A DNA stretch of 41,747 bases from Clostridia bacterium (GTDB lineage Bacteria > Bacillota > Clostridia > Oscillospirales > Acutalibacteraceae), in assembly GCA_017613735.1 (NCBI GenBank), contig JAGADF010000015.1:1-41747 (forward strand). The letters are read 5' to 3'. The translations under genes were made by a program, and so were the position numbers. Shown here one piece after another: positions 41,615-41,747 of this stretch; within the stretch, counting starts at the first letter, position 1, and every line of letters starts with the position of its first letter. The notes below the pieces were generated by a model. It searched no databases. It had not been told where the DNA came from and worked only from the letters and a program-made list of their open reading frames with translations.

Positions 41615-41747
41615 TCGCCGAGCGCTGCCTGCGGCAGATGAAGCGAAGGCGGTTATTTGTGTAAAACAAGGAGTATCGCGACGCGCTCCAAGCGAGCGAG
41701 ACGACTATGTTTTTCGTGGGCGAAATCGCCGAGCGCTGCCTGCGGCA
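41614..41747 (+). repeat. GC-rich repeat after guaA, direct repeat at the window edge
   Basis: Bases 41614-41636 recur exactly at 41725-41747, 111 bases later and up to the last base of the window; the shared core is CGCCGAGCGCTGCCTGCGGC. In between, ACGCGCTCCAAGCGAGC (41675-41691) matches the complement of part of the repeat at 27087-27297. The stretch has many small hairpins and no credible open frame. Confidence 0.8.

Overview
The window looks like a chromosomal segment of an anaerobic, gut-type member of the Clostridia, most likely Oscillospirales/Ruminococcaceae. This is an inference from gene content: zinc-type S14, a zinc-LID adenylate kinase, a KOW protein between map and infA, a CD1247-like protein, ECF-type ThiT, GPH sugar transporters, and many SigA-type promoters with an exact 17-bp spacer. 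No marker was searched against a database.

Layout. (1) 17-10175: the distal S10/spc/alpha ribosomal super-operon, rplN to rplQ, including secY, adk, map, infA and rpoA, closed by a strong terminator. (2) 10221-12992: a uracil-type NCS2 permease and a lipoprotein. (3) 12995-17590, minus strand: CD1247-like zinc ribbon protein, efp, an Xaa-Pro peptidase, yqeG, rpsU, thiT under a TPP riboswitch, and uppP. (4) 17741-24993: ddl, DUF1934 and argS, an unrecognised protein, birA, a metallo-beta-lactamase-fold hydrolase and a GPH transporter. (5) 25003-28168: tRNA-Thr, a large membrane protein, then a repeat-rich stretch around two tRNA-Ser genes. There, copies of the tRNA 3' ends bound very small segments, including a 184-bp unit present in tandem. 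(6) 28247-36160: a seven-gene operon that I read as a sulfoquinovose (plant and cyanobacterial sulfolipid sugar) catabolic locus. It encodes a sulfoquinovosidase-like GH31 enzyme, a fucose-isomerase-fold isomerase, a DUF4867 protein, an iron-type alcohol dehydrogenase, a TauE/SafE exporter, a GPH importer and an RpiB-like isomerase. (7) 36282-39247: surface and lipid-related proteins. (8) 39249-41747: purA, a guaA-type ATP pyrophosphatase interrupted by an in-frame stop, and a repeat at the window edge.

The most interesting part is the sulfosugar operon. It resembles sulfoglycolysis, but the carbon-carbon cleaving enzyme (transaldolase, aldolase or transketolase) is not in it. The glycosidase keeps four of the five sulfoquinovosidase signature residues but has Gln where the sulfonate-binding Arg should be. 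The RpiB homologue keeps the catalytic Cys but has lost the ring-opening His and two phosphate-site residues. This would fit an acyclic sulfonated tetrose of the transketolase-type pathway. Also notable are the tRNA-tail micro-repeats, a dispersed repeat family shared with the window edge, a glycerophosphodiesterase homologue without catalytic histidines, and the interrupted guaA.
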